Below are positions 15,763 through 24,128 of a stretch of 32,944 nt of DNA, one piece after another (the stretch's first letter is position 1; every line of letters begins with the position of its first letter). The stretch spans positions 1-32,944 of the forward strand of contig QHBZ01000167.1 in the NCBI GenBank assembly GCA_003244055.1, written 5' to 3'. A program made the position numbers and the translations under genes. The notes below the pieces were generated by a model. The model was not told the origin of the DNA and searched no databases. It saw only the letters and a program-made list of their open reading frames with translations. This DNA is from Pseudonocardiales bacterium. GTDB taxonomy: Bacteria > Actinomycetota > Actinomycetes > Mycobacteriales > Pseudonocardiaceae.

Positions 15763-16997
15763 GATGCGCGCTCCACGTGAATTTCGCCGATATCGGAGTG
15801 CACGTCGAGAATCACTTTGCCACCGCCGGGCCCGTCGGCTCCATTGTCGGTCACCTCCACCCGGTCAGCGCCGGTCCGACCGAGGCAGTCGACCTGCCCG
15901 ACCTGTGTCTGGCAGCTCACCTGGACGTCGAGGTTCGGCGGCAGGATGACATGGGTCTCCCCGATACCCACGTTGACGCTGGTCCTCTTGGTCTGGCCGG
16001 GATCCAATCGCAGCCCGGTGAGGTCCAGCCGACCGTTGCCCAGGGTGACCGCATAATGCGGCTGGAGCTCAGCGGCCGTGACCGGGTCCCAGTAACTACC
16101 GCCGACCTTGACGCCGGAGGTCGGCGCGGCGTGCAACACCCAGGTGAGCAGGGCCAGTGGAATGGCGATCAGGATCAGCCCCCGGCCGCTCTGCATGAAG
16201 GAGCCCGCTACCAGGCCGAGCCCGACCACGCCCAGCAGCAGTGCGGCGATCCCGGCGGCCGAGAGCCCAGGCGCGAACGCCAGCGCGATGCCGCCGGTCA
16301 GCAACGCGAGCCCGAGCGTGATCGGGGTGACCTTGGACCAGGCCCCTCGCGGCTGTGTGGCCTGCACCGGCGGCGCTGAGGGCTCCGGAAGGTCCCAGGC
16401 GAACGGTGCCGCCCCCAGCGGATCCCACGCCGGCGGAGCAGGCTGATCCGCGCCGTCGACCGCCCTGCCCTCAGCCGGTGTTGCCGTAGCTGTGCCGGTA
16501 GCCGTGGCGGGTGCGGCCGTGGCCGGCGCGGTTGACGAACTCCGCGGCGCCCCCCGAACCTCACTCAGGGCGGAAGTCTCACCCAGAGCGGCCCGGGAAC
16601 GGTGCAGCAGAACCAGCGCCCCCACGGCAACGAGAAGCCCCAGCACGCCGGAGGCGCGGCCGACCAGCACTCCCACGGTCGCTGGAATCAGGAGCACAAC
16701 GAGCACGATGGTCAGCACCGCGGACATCGAGCTGCGCCCGCGGCCGACCATTCGCTCGGCGCCGGAGGCCTGGTCGCCCTCGACCGGCAACAGCAGCCAG
16801 CCCAGCAGGTACAGCAGCACTCCCGAACCGCCGAACACGGCGGCCACCACGAACGCGACCCTGACCAGCACCGGGTCGATGGCATAGCGGCGAGCGATCG
16901 CCGCCGCGACGCCGGCGACCTTTCGGTCGTTGGCTCGCCGGTGCGGTCTGGTAGCCCAGAAGTCCCGCGCGGTGTCCTGCACACTGGTGTCGCTCAC
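15759..16997 (-). CDS. PspC-domain membrane protein with LiaF-like C-terminus
   Basis: A 412-residue protein. The N-terminal PspC domain (about 20-75: RKVAGVAAAIARRYAIDPVL, VRVAFVVAAVFGGSGVLLYL) is followed by two more helices (about 90-130), a long Ala/Thr/Pro-rich linker, three helices (about 225-290) and a soluble beta-rich C-terminal domain (NVGIGETHVILPPNLDVQVS, DVHSDIGEIHVE) like the LiaF/YvqF cell-wall stress domain. GTG 16997 faces the kinase gene across a palindromic operator. By analogy with LiaF it may restrain the neighbouring kinase; that is inference. Confidence 0.85.
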   Translation of the reverse strand: MSDTSVQDTARDFWATRPHRRANDRKVAGVAAAIARRYAIDPVLVRVAFVVAAVFGGSGVLLYLLGWLLLPVEGDQASGAERMVGRGRSSMSAVLTIVLVVLLIPATVGVLVGRASGVLGLLVAVGALVLLHRSRAALGETSALSEVRGAPRSSSTAPATAAPATATGTATATPAEGRAVDGADQPAPPAWDPLGAAPFAWDLPEPSAPPVQATQPRGAWSKVTPITLGLALLTGGIALAFAPGLSAAGIAALLLGVVGLGLVAGSFMQSGRGLILIAIPLALLTWVLHAAPTSGVKVGGSYWDPVTAAELQPHYAVTLGNGRLDLTGLRLDPGQTKRTSVNVGIGETHVILPPNLDVQVSCQTQVGQVDCLGRTGADRVEVTDNGADGPGGGKVILDVHSDIGEIHVERAS

Positions 16998-17032
16998 GTG
17001 ATTGAGCCTGACGTCGTCCCAAGGCGAGCACC

Positions 17033-17087
17033 ATCAGGGGTCACCCTGATCCATCCCCGAATCGTGGACACCCGGGTCGACCCTGAT
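17033..17087. promoter_or_regulatory. Palindromic operator between the divergent PspC units
   Basis: ATCAGGG (17033-17039) and CCCTGAT (17044-17050) form a perfect 7-4-7 palindrome. A second copy of CCCTGAT lies at 17081-17087, overlapping the palindrome GGGTCGACCC (17074-17083). The block sits in the 125-bp gap between the PspC gene and the PspC-kinase gene. The coupled LuxR-type regulator at 18.4 kb is the obvious candidate to bind it. Confidence 0.6.
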
Positions 17088-17122
17088 ACCCCTGGCAGCC
17101 CCGCGCGTGTGACCATGACAGC

Positions 17123-18427
17123 GTGAGCACACCGGCCGATCAGGTGACCGGCCACCGGGAGCACGCCCAGCCGGTGGCCGGGCCCGCACGGTTGTGCCGG
17201 CATCGGTCGGACCGGGTCATCGCCGGCGTGTCCAGCGGGATCGCCGAGCACCTCGGCGTGCCGGTGCTGTGGGTGCGGGTGATCTTCGTGGCGCTGGCCG
17301 GTCTCGGTGGCGCCGGATTGATCGGTTACGCGCTGTTGTGGGCGTTCATGCCGGCGACCGAGGCCGGTGCCCGCCGGTCGAGCACCGCCCGGGACAGGCA
17401 GCAGGCGGTCGGTCTGGTCCTGCTCGGCGGGGGTCTGGCATTGGCTGGCGCCGCATGGGGCACCGTGTGGGCCGGCTGGGTCACCGGACCGTTGGGGGTC
17501 GCCCTGGTCGGGGCCGGGGTGGTATGGCGGGAGGCCGACGCCAGTCAGCGCACCCGCTGGCGCAGCGGTGCGGGCGCGGTGTCCGGCGTGTTCTCGGGCG
17601 CCTTCTCCGGGGGCGGGAGGATGGCCCTGCTCCGGGTACTGGCCGGGATCGCGCTGGTGACCAGCGGGATCGCGGTGTTCCTGCTCAACCAGGGAAACCT
17701 GGGCCAGCTCCGGTTCGCGCTGCTGGCAGCTGCCGCGACGCTGGTCGGGGTGGCCGTGCTCACCGTGCCCTGGTGGTTGCGGCTGATGCGCGCGTTGGGT
17801 GAGGAACGCCGGGCCCGGATCCGCACCGAGGAGCGCGCCGAGATCGCCGCGCATCTGCACGACTCGGTACTGCAGACGCTCGCGCTGATCCAACAGCAGT
17901 CCGATTCAGCCCGGGAGGTCCGCCGGCTGGCCCGCGGCCAGGAGCGCGAGCTTCGCTCCTGGCTCTACGGACCCCAGGGCTACGGGAAGGTGGCGCAACC
18001 TCACACGGACGGCCGCACCGACGCGCCGACCGTCGCCGAGACGCTGCACGCCGCTGCCGGTGAGGTGGAGGACACCTACGCGGTGAGCATGCAGGTTGTC
18101 GTGGTGGGCGACTGCGGCCTGGAGGATCCGCTGCCCGCGCTGGTGCAGGCCAGCCGGGAGGCGATGGTCAACGCCGCCAAACACGCTGGCGTCACCGAGG
18201 TCAGCGTATATGCCGAGGTCGAGCCCGGGCAGGTGCATGTTTTCGTCCGCGACCGCGGCGTCGGGTTCGACCCGGAAGCGGTCGCTGCCGACCGGCACGG
18301 GTTGGCCGACTCGATTCGCGGCCGGATGCAACGCCACGGGGGTACGGTGACTCTGCGTACCGCGCCCGGTGAAGGCACCGAGGTCCAGCTGGCTGTCGTG
18401 CGCCGGAAGGGCGGAGAAGAGGCATGA
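17123..18427 (+). CDS. PspC-fused membrane sensor histidine kinase
   Basis: A 434-residue kinase. The N-terminal PspC domain (about 20-78: RLCRHRSDRVIAGVSSGIAE, LWVRVIFVALAGLG) leads into further helices (about 95-135, 168-190, 196-216). The kinase part has phospho-accepting H246 (ERAEIAAHLHDSVLQTLALI), an N-box region SREAMVNAAKHAG and G-box DRGVGFDPEAV, with HGLADSIRGRMQRHGG. It is the NarL class without a large extracellular loop, so it likely senses membrane state, as LiaS does. GTG 17123 is divergent from the PspC gene. Its stop overlaps the regulator start (ATGA). Confidence 0.92.
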   Translation: MSTPADQVTGHREHAQPVAGPARLCRHRSDRVIAGVSSGIAEHLGVPVLWVRVIFVALAGLGGAGLIGYALLWAFMPATEAGARRSSTARDRQQAVGLVLLGGGLALAGAAWGTVWAGWVTGPLGVALVGAGVVWREADASQRTRWRSGAGAVSGVFSGAFSGGGRMALLRVLAGIALVTSGIAVFLLNQGNLGQLRFALLAAAATLVGVAVLTVPWWLRLMRALGEERRARIRTEERAEIAAHLHDSVLQTLALIQQQSDSAREVRRLARGQERELRSWLYGPQGYGKVAQPHTDGRTDAPTVAETLHAAAGEVEDTYAVSMQVVVVGDCGLEDPLPALVQASREAMVNAAKHAGVTEVSVYAEVEPGQVHVFVRDRGVGFDPEAVAADRHGLADSIRGRMQRHGGTVTLRTAPGEGTEVQLAVVRRKGGEEA

Positions 18428-19116
18428 CTGCCGAAACGAACGAGGACCGGGCTATCCGGGTCTTCCTGGTCGATGACCACGCACTGTTCCGCACCGGGGT
18501 GACGGCCGAGCTGGCCCGCGCCGGTGCCGCCGACCCGGACGCGCCGCCGGTCGTCGTGGTCGGCGAAGGTGGATCAGTGAAAGAGGCGGTCACCGGGATC
18601 GCCCACCTGCGCCCCGATGTCGTACTCCTCGACGTCCACATGCCCGACGGGGGCGGCGCGGAGGTGCTGCGCCGGGTCCGCTCCGAAGCGCCCGGCGTGG
18701 TGTTCCTCGCGCTGTCGGTGTCCGACGCGGCCGAGGACGTGATCGCGGTGATCCGGGCTGGAGCCCGCGGGTACGTCACCAAAACGATTTCCGGACGGGA
18801 TCTGGCGACGGCGGTGCGCCGGGTCCACGCCGGGGACCCGGTCTTCTCCCCGCGGTTGGCCGGTTTCGTTCTCGACGCATTCGCCCAACGGCCCGGGACG
18901 CCACCGGTGGGCGACCCGGAGGTGGATCTGCTCACCCCCCGAGAGCGCGACGTGCTGCGGCTGCTAGCCCGCGGCTACGCCTACAAGGAGATCGCCGCGG
19001 AGCTGTTCATCTCGATCAAGACGGTGGAAACGCACGTCTCGTCGGTGCTGCGCAAAACCCAGCTGTCCAACCGGTACGAACTGTCCCGCTGGGCATCCGA
19101 CCGCCGTCTGGTGTAG
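18424..19116 (+). CDS. LuxR/NarL-family response regulator of the PspC kinase
   Basis: A 230-residue regulator. The receiver has DD17-18, phospho-accepting D70 (VVLLDVHMPDGGG), and the lysine in GYVTKTISG. A LuxR helix-turn-helix is at about 165-225 (LLTPRERDVLRLLARGYAYK, FISIKTVETHVSSVLRKTQL). ATG 18424 overlaps the kinase stop, so the pair is translationally coupled. The set PspC membrane proteins, PspC kinase and LuxR regulator resembles LiaFSR-type envelope-stress control. The palindrome at 17033-17087 is the probable autoregulatory site. Confidence 0.95.
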   Translation: MTAETNEDRAIRVFLVDDHALFRTGVTAELARAGAADPDAPPVVVVGEGGSVKEAVTGIAHLRPDVVLLDVHMPDGGGAEVLRRVRSEAPGVVFLALSVSDAAEDVIAVIRAGARGYVTKTISGRDLATAVRRVHAGDPVFSPRLAGFVLDAFAQRPGTPPVGDPEVDLLTPRERDVLRLLARGYAYKEIAAELFISIKTVETHVSSVLRKTQLSNRYELSRWASDRRLV

Positions 19117-19148
19117 ACCGCCCCGTCTGTGGCCAGGCTGTGTCCCGG

Positions 19149-20675
19149 TCAACCGTGGTCTTGCGCCGCGGTAAGCGTCACGCCGCTGATCCTGGCGGAC
19201 GATTGGATCAGCACTCGGCCGTCCGGTGAGTTACCCAGGGTGAGCCGGTAATGCTCCAAGGTTCGATTGCGGTTCGCCGGCTCGAACACCAGATTCACCA
19301 GCACGGTGTTGCCCTGCACGGCGACCGGCCCGCGGATGCTGACTCGATTGATCCCGTTCCAGAAGTCGTTGTATTGCTGGAGACCCTGAGCGCGTTGCCC
19401 GGTGCCGAGATACTGCCATGCCGCGGTGGTGTCCTGGGGTAGCAAGCCGTAGTAGGTGCGGACCGTCTGCTCCAGCTGCGCTGGTTGCAGTGGGGCTGGT
19501 TGTGCCGGCGCGGCCGGCACCGGGGCGGGTAGGGCGTTGGCGTCGGGCGGCGGTGCAACTGCGGGCGTGGCTACTGCCAGCTGACCGCGGTCGGCGGTCG
19601 GCCCAGCCACGTTCGAGACCACGCCGAGCACGATGGCGAGCACGACGAGGCAGCTCGCCGCGGCGAACAGGACCGCTGGCCGCCGCCACCAGAGGACCCC
19701 TTGGGTCGTCGGTCTCCTCGTCGGCGTACGGCCCCGCGGCGGGCTGGCGGGCAGATCCACTGCGGTCAGCATCGTCGAGACGAGGGCAGCGGGTGTGGGC
19801 GTGCGCGACCGGGAGGCCGGCGGCGCGGCCTCGGAGCGATCGATCACGGTGCCGAGTGCCGCCACCGCTTGAGCCATCGTGGGACGCGCCGCCGGGTCGT
19901 CAGCCAGCATCCGCATCAGGAAGGCGGACAACGGCCAGGCTTGCTGCGCCGGCCGTACCCGGCCTTCGGCGACGGTGCGGAGCATCGCCAGGGCGTTGTC
20001 GTCCAACCCGAAAGGCGGCACGCCTTCCACCGCGACGTAGAGAGTGGATCCCAGCGAGAATACGTCGCTTGCGGGCCCAGGTGCCTCCCCGCGGGCCACC
20101 TCGGGGGCGAAGTAGGCGGGGGTACCCGCCAGCACACCGGTGCTCGTCACGGTGGCGTCCCAGCTTGCCCGGGATATCCCGAAGTCGGTGATCTTGGCGG
20201 TCCCGTCCTGGCCGAGCAGAACGTTTCCCGGCTTCACATCGCGGTGCACGATCCCCGCCGCGTGGGCTGCGGTCAGCGCGGAGGCGACCTGCTGGCCTAT
20301 CCTGGCCGCCTCGTGCGGAGCCAGCGTTCCGTACTCGGTGAGAACCGCGGCGAGGCTGCGCGAGGGCAGGTACTCCATCACCAACCACGGCACCATCTGG
20401 CTGCCCGCTGCAGTGCCGGTGTCGAGCGCAACGTCGTAGACGCAGATGGCGTGCGGATGCTGCAACCGGGCCGCGATCCGACCCTCGCGCATCGCCCGGT
20501 CCGTGGCCGTCTGTGCATCCGTCTGCGCCAGGCCCGGCGCGATCAGCAGCTCCTTGAGCGCGACCGTGCGGTTGAGCCGCTCGTCGTGCGCTCGCCAGAC
20601 CGCGCCCATCGCGCCAGTGGCGACCCGCTGCTCCAGCCGGTAGCGGCCGGCGACGAGTCGGCTATCGGGATTCAC
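19149..20675 (-). CDS. Membrane Ser/Thr protein kinase, PknB-like
   Basis: A 508-residue transmembrane kinase. The catalytic domain covers about 10-280: P-loop ATGAMGAVWRA (19-29), Lys41 in VALKE, catalytic HRDVKPGNVLL (D146), DFG (164-166), and activation-loop threonines in TVTSTGVLAGTPAYFAPE. A Pro/Arg-rich linker follows, one membrane helix at about 332-355 (AVLFAAASCLVVLAIVLGVV), an Ala/Pro spacer, and an extracellular domain (about 400-508) of NTF2-like appearance (TVRTYYGLLPQDTTAAWQYL). It would phosphorylate cytosolic proteins in response to an outside cue. The start at 20675 (GNPDSRL region) is supported by the close distance to the kinase fold. Confidence 0.92.
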   Translation of the reverse strand: MNPDSRLVAGRYRLEQRVATGAMGAVWRAHDERLNRTVALKELLIAPGLAQTDAQTATDRAMREGRIAARLQHPHAICVYDVALDTGTAAGSQMVPWLVMEYLPSRSLAAVLTEYGTLAPHEAARIGQQVASALTAAHAAGIVHRDVKPGNVLLGQDGTAKITDFGISRASWDATVTSTGVLAGTPAYFAPEVARGEAPGPASDVFSLGSTLYVAVEGVPPFGLDDNALAMLRTVAEGRVRPAQQAWPLSAFLMRMLADDPAARPTMAQAVAALGTVIDRSEAAPPASRSRTPTPAALVSTMLTAVDLPASPPRGRTPTRRPTTQGVLWWRRPAVLFAAASCLVVLAIVLGVVSNVAGPTADRGQLAVATPAVAPPPDANALPAPVPAAPAQPAPLQPAQLEQTVRTYYGLLPQDTTAAWQYLGTGQRAQGLQQYNDFWNGINRVSIRGPVAVQGNTVLVNLVFEPANRNRTLEHYRLTLGNSPDGRVLIQSSARISGVTLTAAQDHG

Positions 20676-20802
20676 CTGCTGCGCTCCTCGCTGTCCACCT
20701 CAGGCTAGGCGCTTCGTTACTTCACCAACCCGTCCTCGCCGAGGGCATCGGTGTCCGGTAGCTCCAGCGGGACGGGCGGTGCCCGCGCTATTGCCCAGCG
20801 GG

Positions 20803-21111
20803 TCAGCCGCCACTGCGGTAGCGGGTCCGGGTGCTCTGTAGGGCCTGGTAGCCCACCACGCCGCTACCCGCCCCGGCCAGGATGGCCAGGATGTCGGCAG
20901 CTGGGCCGCCGGTGGCCAGCAACAGCGCGAGTAGCGATACACCGAGGGTGACCGCAGCCACCGGCACCCGGCTGCGGACGTACTGGTTGACCGGTTCGCC
21001 GCCGGCTCGCCGGTTGGCCGCAGCGCCGAGCATCGCGAGATATCCGCCGTGCGCCACCGCGGCAAGCAACCCGGCCAACGCGGCGAGGACAGCAATCAGA
21101 GTGAGCACCAT
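20803..21111 (-). CDS. Small conserved membrane protein
   Basis: A 102-residue protein with three hydrophobic stretches: about 3-20 (LTLIAVLAALAGLLAAVA), 54-67 (VAAVTLGVSLLALLLAT) and 71-88 (AADILAILAGAGSGVVGYQA), with a polar loop NRRAGGEPVNQYVRSR between the first two. ATG 21111 is chosen because upstream in-frame sequence is Cys/Arg-rich and overlaps the chorismate mutase end. The family and function are unknown to me. The gap from here to the kinase start (20676-20802) shows no gene. Confidence 0.7.
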   Translation of the reverse strand: MVLTLIAVLAALAGLLAAVAHGGYLAMLGAAANRRAGGEPVNQYVRSRVPVAAVTLGVSLLALLLATGGPAADILAILAGAGSGVVGYQALQSTRTRYRSGG

Positions 21112-21166
21112 GAAGCCAGTGTGCCTCCCGCAGGGCTGCGGTGCCGCTGCGGATTTCGCGGGGCGG

Positions 21167-21481
21167 TCAGCGGCCGAGCCGACCACGCCCGAGGCGCAGC
21201 AGCAGCATCGCCAGCTCATGGCCTTCCGTGCCCAGCTCGCGGTAGCGGTCAAGGACAGCCATCTCGCGGCCGTGCACCACCCGGGGACCGCCGGCGGCCC
21301 GGCGGGCGATGCCGATCTTCTGGGATACCGCGGTGCGTCGCTGCACCAGCCGCAGGATCTCGGCGTCGAGGTAGTCGATCTCGGTGCGCAGTGCCGCGAG
21401 GTCGGTGACGGAATCGTCGCTGCCGTCGACCTTACGATCGTCGACGTGGGGGGTTGTCGTGCTGGTCGCGTGTTGCGACAT
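21167..21481 (-). CDS. aroQ: Chorismate mutase, AroQ delta type
   Basis: A 104-residue cytosolic enzyme turning chorismate into prephenate, the first step toward Phe and Tyr. It closely follows the M. tuberculosis Rv0948c pattern: LRTEIDYLDAEILRLVQRRT, AVSQKIGIARRAAGG, VVHGREM, RYRELG and the C-terminal LLLRLGRGRLG. The active-site arginines and lysine (R of LRTEID, RR, K of SQKIG, R of HGRE) are present. ATG 21481 fits the family; a longer frame from GTG 21583 would translate through the terminator hairpin and is not favoured. In mycobacteria this type needs DAHP synthase for full activity. Expression is probably controlled by the attenuator upstream. Confidence 0.92.
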   Translation of the reverse strand: MSQHATSTTTPHVDDRKVDGSDDSVTDLAALRTEIDYLDAEILRLVQRRTAVSQKIGIARRAAGGPRVVHGREMAVLDRYRELGTEGHELAMLLLRLGRGRLGR

Positions 21482-21527
21482 CTCGGTGGTCTCCCGATTC
21501 TGTCCCGGGCCCGCGTTCCCCGGCAGC

Positions 21528-21559
21528 AAAACGCCCCGGGTCCGTGGACTCCGGGGCGT
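21528..21559 (-). terminator. Terminator-like hairpin in the aroQ leader (attenuator)
   Basis: On the minus strand ACGCCCCGG, a bulged A, GTCC, a 2-base loop, GGAC and CCGGGGCGT form a 13-bp stem, ending in TTTT (21531-21528). It lies 29 bases after the leader-peptide stop and about 47 bases before the aroQ ATG, so in this strand it would end transcription before aroQ. Confidence 0.7.
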
Positions 21560-21587
21560 CGTGGTGGTCTGTGTGTGCGTCACACCA

Positions 21588-21635
21588 TCACGGGCACCGG
21601 CTCCGGTACCCGTAAAAAAAGCGGTGACTGCTCAT
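21588..21635 (-). CDS. Phe/Tyr leader peptide of aroQ
   Basis: The minus strand reads MSSHRFFYGYRSRCP and a TGA stop (15 residues from ATG 21635; GTG 21638 would add one). It contains Phe-Phe-Tyr-Gly-Tyr in five codons, with both Phe codons being TTT, which are very rare in this GC-rich DNA. The codons overlap an 11-bp hairpin (arms 21603-21613 and 21590-21600). The terminator hairpin follows at 21528-21559, then the gene for the first enzyme of Phe/Tyr synthesis. This is the classic order of a ribosome-stalling attenuator. There is no strong ribosome binding site, so translation may start near the mRNA 5' end. Translation itself is not proven. Confidence 0.7.
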   Translation of the reverse strand: MSSHRFFYGYRSRCP

Positions 21636-21758
21636 CACAACCCGAAGTCTGCCACGTAGCGGGCTCCGCCGTCCACTTTCTGGGGCGACGGTCGCACTGG
21701 CGAGAAATCTGAGCGCTGGACAAGACTGACAGTGTCCCCCGGTACCGTGGTCGCCACG

Positions 21759-24128
21759 ATGAGTGCTTCTACTGTCAACTCTCTCGGCTCGCCGGCGCCG
21801 GACCTGCTCGCCGGGCTCAACTCACAGCAACGTGCGGCGGTGGAGCACGCCGGTTCCCCGCTGCTCATCATCGCGGGAGCCGGGTCGGGTAAGACCCGGG
21901 CTCTCGCCCACCGCATCGCCTACCTGCTCGCCCAGCGTGGCGCCACCCCGGGACAGGTCCTGGCGATCACTTTCACGAACAAGGCAGCCGCGGAGATGAG
22001 GCAGCGGGTCACCGCGCTGGTCGGCCGGCGCGCCGCGGTGATGTGGGTGTCGACGTTCCACTCGATGTGCGTGCGAATCCTGCGCCGGGAGGCTGGTCAC
22101 CTTTCTTCTGGTCACCGGGCCGGGTTGACGTCGAACTTCTCCATCTACGACACCGATGACACCCGCCGCCTGATCACGATGGTGGCCCGGGACCTGGATC
22201 TGGACCCCAAGCGTTATCCCGCCCGCACCCTGGCGGCGAAGATCTCCAACCTGAAGAACGATCTCGTCGATCCCGATTCGGCGGCCAGCGCCGCGGCAGA
22301 CGACCTCGAACGCCGGGTGGTCGAGGTCTACCGCGGTTACCAGCAGCGACTCGGTATGTCCAACGCGCTGGACTTCGACGATCTGATCATGCGCACCGTT
22401 GAGCTGCTGCAGACCCTCCCCGACGTCGCCGAGCACTACCGGCGCCGGTTTCGCCACATCATGGTCGATGAGTACCAGGACACCAACCATGCGCAGTACG
22501 TCCTGGTGCGCGAACTGGTCGCGCCGGCGGCCGAGGGTGAGGCGCCGGGCGAGCTGTGCGTCGTGGGCGATGCCGACCAGTCCATCTACGCCTTCCGGGG
22601 CGCCACCATCCGCAACATCGAGGAGTTCGAGCGGGACTTCCCGAACGCCCGAACGATCTTGTTGGAACAGAACTACCGGTCCACTCAGACGATCCTGTCC
22701 GCGGCGAACGCGGTGATCGCGCGCAACTCCGGCCGGCGGGACAAGCGGTTGTGGTCGGCCGCTGGGGATGGCGAGCTGATCGTCGGCTATGTCGCCGACA
22801 ACGAGCATGACGAGGCGGCGTTCGTCGCATCGGAGATCGACCAGCTGGTCGACAGCGGCAAAGCCCGGTTCGGCGACGTGGCGGTGTTCTACCGCACCAA
22901 CAACTCCTCCCGGGTGTTCGAGGAGATGTTCATCCGGCTCGGCCTGCCCTACAAGGTGGTCGGCGGCGTGCGCTTCTACGAGCGTCGCGAGGTTCGCGAC
23001 GCTCTGGCCTACCTGCGGGTGCTGGACAATCCCGAGGACACGGTGTCGTTGCGCCGCATCCTCAACACGCCGCGCCGGGGGATCGGTGACCGCGCGGAGG
23101 CCGTGGTTGCCACCTACGCCGAGCGCGAGCGGATCTCGTTCGCCGCGGCGCTGCGAGCCGCCGCGGCCGGCCAGGAGATCCCCCTGCTCAACCCGAGATC
23201 CCGCAATGCGATCACGGCGTTCGTGGTGCTGATGGACGGGCTGCGGGAGAAGGTAGCGGCGGGCGAGGAGGTCGCGGAGGTCCTCGAGGCGGTGCTGGAG
23301 CGCACCGGCTACCGGGCCGACCTGGACGCCTCAGAGGATCCGCAGGACGGCTCCCGGCTGGACAACCTCACCGAGCTGGTGACGGTGGCGCGCGAGTTCG
23401 TCACCGAGCCGGTCGCCCAGGTTGACGACGGTGCCGCCGAGCCGGGGTCGCTCGCCGCGTTCCTGGAGCGGGTCGCGTTGGTCGCCGACGCTGACCAGAT
23501 CCCCGACGACGATGGCTCATCCAACGGCGTGGTGACCCTGATGACCCTGCACACCGCCAAGGGCCTGGAGTTCCCGGTGGTGTTCCTCACCGGCTGGGAG
23601 GACGGGATGTTCCCGCACCTGCGCGCGCTGGGGGATCCCACCGAGCTCGCCGAGGAACGGCGGCTCGCCTACGTCGGGCTGACCAGGGCCCAGCATCGGC
23701 TTTACCTGTCCCGGGCGATCACCCGCTCCGCCTGGGGGCAGCCGATGACCAATCCGGCGTCGCGCTTCCTGGCAGATGTGCCCGAGTCGCTGGTGACCTG
23801 GCGGCGCGAGGAGCCTGTCAGGTCCGGCCCGATCGGGCGCACCGGCTTCGGCCGTAGCGGATCGCGCGGTGCGGACGCCACCGGCGGTGATTCCGCGCAG
23901 GCCGGCGTGGCGGCCCGCGGTCTGCGCACGACCCCGTTCCGGGGCTGGCAGAACACCCCGGCGCTGTCGCTGGACGTGGGGGACCGGGTGACGCACGACA
24001 AGTACGGTCTGGGCACTGTGGTGGCCACCGACGGCAGTGGCCCCCGGGCCACCGCGACCATCGACTTCGGCTCGGCGGGAAAAGTCCGCCTGATGCTCAT
24101 CGGCGGAGTCCCTCTAGCGAAGCTGTAA
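21759..24128 (+). CDS. pcrA: ATP-dependent DNA helicase UvrD1/PcrA
   Basis: A superfamily 1A 3'-5' helicase of 789 residues for nucleotide excision repair and replication restart. Motifs in order: LNSQQRAAVEH, Walker A AGAGSGKTRAL, ITFTNKAAAEM, TFHSMCVRILR, VDEYQDTNHAQY, GDADQSIYAFRGA, LEQNYRST, VMTLHTAKGLEF-type segment, EERRLAYVGLTRAQ. The C-terminus has the Tudor-like domain (GDRVTHDKYGLGTVVATDGS) that binds RNA polymerase or Ku partners in relatives. ATG 21759 is chosen; GTG 21732 is possible. TACCGT at 21743-21748 may be its -10. Convergent with the PIG-L gene, overlapping by 15 bp. The M. tuberculosis counterpart Rv0949 lies beside the same chorismate mutase. Confidence 0.95.
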   Translation: MSASTVNSLGSPAPDLLAGLNSQQRAAVEHAGSPLLIIAGAGSGKTRALAHRIAYLLAQRGATPGQVLAITFTNKAAAEMRQRVTALVGRRAAVMWVSTFHSMCVRILRREAGHLSSGHRAGLTSNFSIYDTDDTRRLITMVARDLDLDPKRYPARTLAAKISNLKNDLVDPDSAASAAADDLERRVVEVYRGYQQRLGMSNALDFDDLIMRTVELLQTLPDVAEHYRRRFRHIMVDEYQDTNHAQYVLVRELVAPAAEGEAPGELCVVGDADQSIYAFRGATIRNIEEFERDFPNARTILLEQNYRSTQTILSAANAVIARNSGRRDKRLWSAAGDGELIVGYVADNEHDEAAFVASEIDQLVDSGKARFGDVAVFYRTNNSSRVFEEMFIRLGLPYKVVGGVRFYERREVRDALAYLRVLDNPEDTVSLRRILNTPRRGIGDRAEAVVATYAERERISFAAALRAAAAGQEIPLLNPRSRNAITAFVVLMDGLREKVAAGEEVAEVLEAVLERTGYRADLDASEDPQDGSRLDNLTELVTVAREFVTEPVAQVDDGAAEPGSLAAFLERVALVADADQIPDDDGSSNGVVTLMTLHTAKGLEFPVVFLTGWEDGMFPHLRALGDPTELAEERRLAYVGLTRAQHRLYLSRAITRSAWGQPMTNPASRFLADVPESLVTWRREEPVRSGPIGRTGFGRSGSRGADATGGDSAQAGVAARGLRTTPFRGWQNTPALSLDVGDRVTHDKYGLGTVVATDGSGPRATATIDFGSAGKVRLMLIGGVPLAKL

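Noticed and set aside
21590-21620. Hairpin beside a run of seven A/T as a rho-independent terminator
   Set aside because: On either strand the T-run is on the wrong side of the stem (it comes before the hairpin on the minus strand). The T-run is better explained as TTT TTT TAC codons of the leader peptide.
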